A model generated the notes under the pieces. It did no database searches. It was not told the DNA's origin and worked only from the letters and a program-made list of their open reading frames with translations. Positions 10,101-10,157 of a stretch of DNA of 10,157 nt are shown in pieces; position 1 is the stretch's first letter; every line of letters starts with the position of its first letter. The translations under genes were made by a program, and so were the position numbers. Origin of the DNA: CAZQQU01 sp964595625 (GTDB lineage: Bacteria > Bacteroidota > Bacteroidia > Flavobacteriales > Flavobacteriaceae); NCBI GenBank assembly GCA_964595625.1, contig CAZQQU010000024.1:1-10157 (forward strand), in the 5' to 3' direction.

Positions 10101-10157
10101 CTTACGATGCTTCCGGGCAACGTATCTTACGCCACATACCTACCCGGGTGGATGTAT
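1082..10157 (+). CDS. Giant SpvB/TcdB-like RHS-repeat protein, TcB-TcC fusion architecture (3' end missing)
   Basis: The frame is open for 3025 codons and runs off the right edge. ATG 1082 is chosen because an in-frame TAA lies at 1058-1060, it is the first start after that stop, and it yields a signal peptide (residues 1-29, IFA|QP). No Shine-Dalgarno is visible, as is common in Bacteroidota. In order I see a jelly-roll-like domain (135-232, YELFGLNN, YQIKNLRI), an Ig-like domain (240-315), a ZU5-like module (343-470, RTFYFD, TDFINGVINVPE), SpvB (485-810, GNGWMGIGWDLS at 533-543), six D-x-NGD-x-x-PD motifs, TcdB midN (GNTYDMPQSKW at 1987-1996), a midC-like part (RRERDFLGYEKV at 2031-2042) and YD/RHS repeats from about 2150. 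TcB and TcC subunits of Tc toxins have this order and form a hollow shell enclosing a C-terminal effector. That end is outside the window, so the activity is unknown. It could also act as a surface adhesin or wall-associated RHS protein. The family assignment is firm; the toxin role is inferred. Confidence 0.93.
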   Translation, partial: MTSIFKIFRRSNFWVALVTSITSNLMIFAQPLEQMIIVSLNNKQIDKSIKKVSNFNKKNVSYQQELIEFLSQNSLLKNNNTSLTQVASNKKQNIIENQSVTPNFKETNENHLSFPALEKSGTIGIDGIYNSESPIDNFFTVYIPESVDIQSYDAILSYELFGLNNASQTTKIINNSLSYGGQLITFNNLWQRVNEFIPIEKLNTGHNEVFFTRRGDEIYYYQIKNLRIDLVEKKDSPLIISENLLLNLQGNIYFSGFTNANIPEIEVNGKIVTVHNGVFECYLENVPEHTNSIQINYRTQDGELKTVNFPVLYENKPSSFSFPESNNHINSKKFFIENNQVFQYQSLGVEIEDYSKGFLTVEMLTFKDLKDLNSDIYNVTLGDFPGYRIKKNEVADSLPVKLYLAFDPSKIPDGYTASDVRTFYFDRDYRNWKMLSVDSLDLENNIIISTIFNETDFINGVINVPESPETGSFTPTMMTEMEYANPAAGIVSISTPNINNTGSLATSFPIKLPAGRNGMQPSLQVSYNSEGGNGWMGIGWDLSTPAITLNTKWGAPLFDNAKETEMYLLNGAELVMHVGDTIYTGTHRIEEVSRQSNREFYLRVEGGYSKVVRHGSSPANYWWEVTDKMGNKSFYGGKGSITENAVIRTGGITSNIAHWALYRTEDPYGNYVEYEYDKPTATIGSSSINAQGFYIKEIRYTLKSGVSNYYKVEFKRNAYTVSEPGGGTGFTPRKDITVNGRNGFLQITKDLLTEIHVSLVEGSAQRIRTYRFDYYAPEDVPFRKTLLKKIAEFDTEGVLFYSNTMEYFDEIEGNDIIDTENDPEIWGGTNDDFSSPILDLAGFGGINSNDIPNGSPLGTSNSTGFSFGLRTGFGLGKNITSVSNTIGGSFNYSRNAQNTTTFLIDINGDNLPDKVFKNGGSVYYRPNTGSGFGNLIPVSGINDLSKSISKTNGWGVDVNAFGVVGIGTSRSKTKSETDHYFVDFNGDGLPDMASGGKMRFNVSNGYPFARLFTDNVGESENEIISGAIDNSLIEYLNVETLDEVRENHPQYDHVQLWRAPYTGTINIDSEAIYRVKNANNSDNHYRLTIEKKGYNQTTGSAAVLETKQLTTASQSVSLDKTGLSVTKGDVIFFRTHNLDYGSGGTVEWNPVITYTGTSAGIHNGTDEHGKDRDTFSIENDFMLNNGSGYDPGDNNSLTLNFNLNTLDFPAYQYSDDIRFVVTQLRVDTETNEIEVEQEWVRTYDHLEGDISGNNSYNITLNTPQDHKDSFYFEVQSDSNVVWDEINWTPTVVANGATHYPEINYVIYDENVNQSRYWVGELPQPVIIDPEDDGTDDLIIVSHNFIEDETFNEVFLNNAMENEDFPVEINWVVKGKNIENTKTYYKRTFYLQRSGGPLYIYSFSQDREGTMSVTTADSEFVLSKNQVDSLEVLYAAFYIDNKFVAYGNDAEIEFRLTPGEESNYSWAPVILNSPFWSVSPALFGLTYRGWGQFLYNGALRFDRDEEDEIIINSNSPQLYGDNPIDIAALDFESEAEDMEDIDPDTDPEDVEDNGKTSRFTLYSQDTENKLYRNSAIIEAVFGFNSNDELQITTGRFGEGNLYNIYMDPMQIGGTFQAIKQRTVSKGKAVTGNLFSATGTDSNATSDVLNQYIDLNGDRYPDLITSGKIQYTNSLGGLSEVVKSNNFNAGNKNKDEYIGISVAAYKPNSTEGSTTSAAANGSPTPEAVAAAPPQAASSNTTNNNVSAGIGAGGGSTYDSRMFLDMNGDGLPDKVTVTDDSIEVWLNTGYGFTDQKIVWGSGYSDLTISTRQNANAGPSVSISESLAFGFGAGFSDAEVKTSLMDVNGDGLPDLVMRQSGKFFYYQNTGIGFDSTLAVFYENNIINKDVSLAGNAYGSFTFGFVLFSIGAVSFKLVFSPTAGINASTSETKATVQDINGDGLPDVLLKANNENNSAITAKLNQIGKTHLLKKVNNPLGGSWEVDYTRDGNTYDMPQSKWVVTTIKTHDGFIQDNDFGPDETLTTVVYENPKHDRRERDFLGYEKVTVEQRHPGNSGLFRYTLKEYHIDNIYLKGAEKAVSLYSNTNELLSRTETLYNILDPDSPVVNMNADENNHYLQSSISADLLDHSRLFVAVARTRNITYEDGMALVAVQEFTEYDDFGNLLKVISYGDGTADTFRSEISYYDVDEILSFGPGFPETIEVYQHSTHTLMRKRTADYNNYGKLSEIVTKLNDTEDNTVELKYDSYGNLTEVHYIDSEDGYSNHYVQEIGYDTTLYTYPVAFENSFGHTSTTEYNFLFGIPVFTTDLNGNSMRTRIDNRGRIIEVTGPNELDLEGLIGNTNPAWTIRMEYKGEDLVSEVVGDLASNEYMAEAEGSFPAIDPGDDQPDNAQHYAVTRHFDAFYADPYSTETTNQLLTISIVDGFGQAIQLKKTHESDEVKWMVSGKEKKDPYGRVIEAYLPTTQSYPVNYNLLSSADLEYNTSVSSVTPLITTYDIRDRQKTIKQPGESSSTTIDYFIEEGMFGQLITNELNQTQKTFTDIRGRQRKIVQNDEITTQFKYNAINELIEVKNNQGYVTKNYYDLSGRRIRIEHPDQGVTNFVYDKAGNLTERITSNLILGNQNPIHYYYTFNRLDSIYYPVNPSNNVKYLYGNPGDPTVEANNAIGRLYMQEDASGVQAFGYDKMGNLTKNVRSVVVPGRQSYWFFTYWRYDSWNRVMEILYPDNDKVRYYYNKAGNVEKVTTSVTTFHDEANLVESITYTDYGEREKIVYGNGTETEYTYDTRRRMQTVAHQFTDVDLEREYGYDALSNITHISTEADYNIVNTMGQPGGSAEHTYTYDNYNRLITAIGSYTGFSDTAANYLKQEYELEMEYDLSHNIISKNQLHIQGELNGTGGMINPLAVFKTSYNLDYSNYATGTYVADGFGYVQPHAPRMIIETPTGQDGCCDEGDPRIKKKLVNYDANGNQLEITEVIGEDEIIVLKNLWDEENRLRAVDLNPDNEEHHNVAVYTYDASGQRILRHIPTRVDV
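1169..2107 (+). other. AT-rich N-terminal region: Asn/Lys-rich linker, jelly-roll-like and Ig-like domains
   Basis: This part of the giant gene encodes residues 30-342. Residues 30-130 are Asn/Lys/Ser-rich and probably disordered or helical. Residues 135-232 look like an all-beta jelly-roll (VYIPES, YDAILSYELFGLNN, NEVFFTR, YQIKNLRIDL). Residues 240-315 look like a small Ig-like or carboxypeptidase-regulatory-like domain (NLQGNIYFSGF, IEVNG, GVFECYLENVP). By hand count, GC over 1201-1440 is about 22%, against about 53% over 2641-2820 in the same gene. A role in binding or surface display is inference only. Confidence 0.6.
2108..2491 (+). other. ZU5-like module preceding SpvB
   Basis: Residues 343-470 contain the pattern FDPSKIPDGY, RTFYFD, W.ML.VDSLD and TDFINGVINVPESPE. 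From memory, this is a recurring module directly upstream of SpvB in giant Bacteroidota RHS proteins and resembles a ZU5-type beta domain. It also spans the change from AT-rich to more GC-balanced DNA. Confidence 0.5.
2534..3511 (+). other. SpvB domain (TcB N-terminal part)
   Basis: Residues 485-810 match the Salmonella SpvB/TcaC N-terminal family. Visible hallmarks are ISTPNINNTGSLATSFPI, LPAGRNGMQPSLQVSYNSE, GNGWMGIGWDLS, AHWALYRTEDPYGNYVEYEY and YRFDYY. In Tc toxins this part forms the first portion of the RHS-type shell. It is not itself the ADP-ribosyltransferase found at the C-terminus of Salmonella SpvB. Confidence 0.9.
4055..6034 (+). other. 660-residue insertion with three beta-sandwich-like modules inside the propeller region
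   Basis: Residues 992-1651 separate NGD motifs 2 and 3, whereas the other motifs lie 78-110 residues apart. Three related segments are visible: 1128-1154 (GDVIFFRTHN, then WNPVITY), 1268-1291 (DSFYFEVQSD, then WDEINWTPTV) and 1432-1471 (LYAAFYIDN, then YSWAPVILN). Each pairs an aromatic strand with a closing W-x-P-x-[IV] strand. The first is introduced by VQLWRAPYTGTINI, which resembles a jelly-roll start. An acidic stretch follows at residues 1529-1551. These modules may bind glycans or surfaces, but that is a guess from fold appearance. Confidence 0.5.
6197..6337 (+). other. Low-complexity Ser/Ala/Pro/Asn/Gly linker
   Basis: Residues 1706-1752 are almost only Ser, Thr, Ala, Pro, Asn and Gly (NGSPTPEAVAAAPPQAA is the core), ending in GIGAGGG. 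The stretch lies between NGD motifs 3 and 4 and looks like a flexible linker or a surface loop. It stands out from the ordered beta-rich sequence on both sides. Confidence 0.7.
6605..7501 (+). other. TcdB middle regions (midN and midC-like)
   Basis: Residues 1842-2005 fit the TcdB middle/N-terminal family: two NGD motifs, then HLLKKVNNPLGGSWEVDY and GNTYDMPQSKWVV. Residues 2006-2140 fit the following middle/C-terminal part, with TTVVYENPKHDRRERDFLGY, where RDFLGYEKV takes the place of the usual 'R.F.GFG.V'. This pair links the SpvB half to the YD-repeat half in TcB proteins and confirms the Tc-type layout. The midC boundary is approximate. Confidence 0.75.
7535..10157 (+). repeat. YD/RHS repeat region (open at right edge)
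   Basis: Residues 2152-3025 are a long run of degenerate YD repeats. Clear examples are YDDFGNLLKV (2155), YDSYGNLTEV (2241), DLSGRRIRIEHPDQGVTNF and YDKAGNLTER (2579-2608), YDKMGNLTKN, YDSWNRVMEILYPDN, YTYDTRRRMQTV (2775), YTYDNYNRLI, NYDANGNQLEI and YTYDASGQRI (3006). Such repeats build the spiral beta-sheet shell of RHS and TcC proteins. Repeat sequence is still present at the edge, and the conserved RHS core and its self-cleavage site are not reached. Confidence 0.92.

Overview
The window holds two tandem plus-strand genes, both cut by the window edges, and essentially nothing else. Nucleotides 1-1076 are the 3' part of a secreted, multi-domain Ig-like protein that ends in a type IX secretion system (T9SS) type A C-terminal sorting domain. 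Five bases later, at 1082, a giant reading frame begins. It stays open for 3025 codons to the right edge with no in-frame stop or frameshift that I could find on reading it through.

The T9SS sorting domain exists only in Bacteroidota. Together with the moderate-to-low GC, the lack of a clear Shine-Dalgarno sequence and the family resemblance of the giant protein, it points to a member of the Bacteroidota, probably Flavobacteriia. The genus cannot be told from this sequence.

The giant protein reads in this order: Sec signal peptide (residues 1-29); a very AT-rich, Asn/Lys-rich linker; a jelly-roll-like domain (about 135-232); an Ig-like domain (about 240-315); a ZU5-like module (about 343-470); an SpvB domain (about 485-810); two Asp-rich NGD motifs of a VCBS/FG-GAP-type propeller; a roughly 660-residue insertion with three related beta-sandwich-like modules; four more NGD motifs; TcdB middle regions (midN about 1842-2005, midC-like about 2006-2140); and YD/RHS repeats from about 2150 to the edge. 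This is the order of the TcB and TcC subunits of Tc (ABC) toxins fused into one chain. By analogy the chain should fold into a hollow RHS shell around its own C-terminal effector. The RHS core end, the effector and any immunity gene lie beyond the right edge, so the toxin type cannot be stated.

The two genes are almost certainly co-transcribed (5-nt gap, same strand, no terminator between). A reasonable reading, which is inference, is an exported or cell-surface polymorphic-toxin or adhesin locus whose first gene supplies a T9SS-delivered surface protein. No RNA genes, CRISPR arrays, insertion sequences or recognisable promoters were found. All minus-strand open frames are shadows of the giant plus-strand gene.
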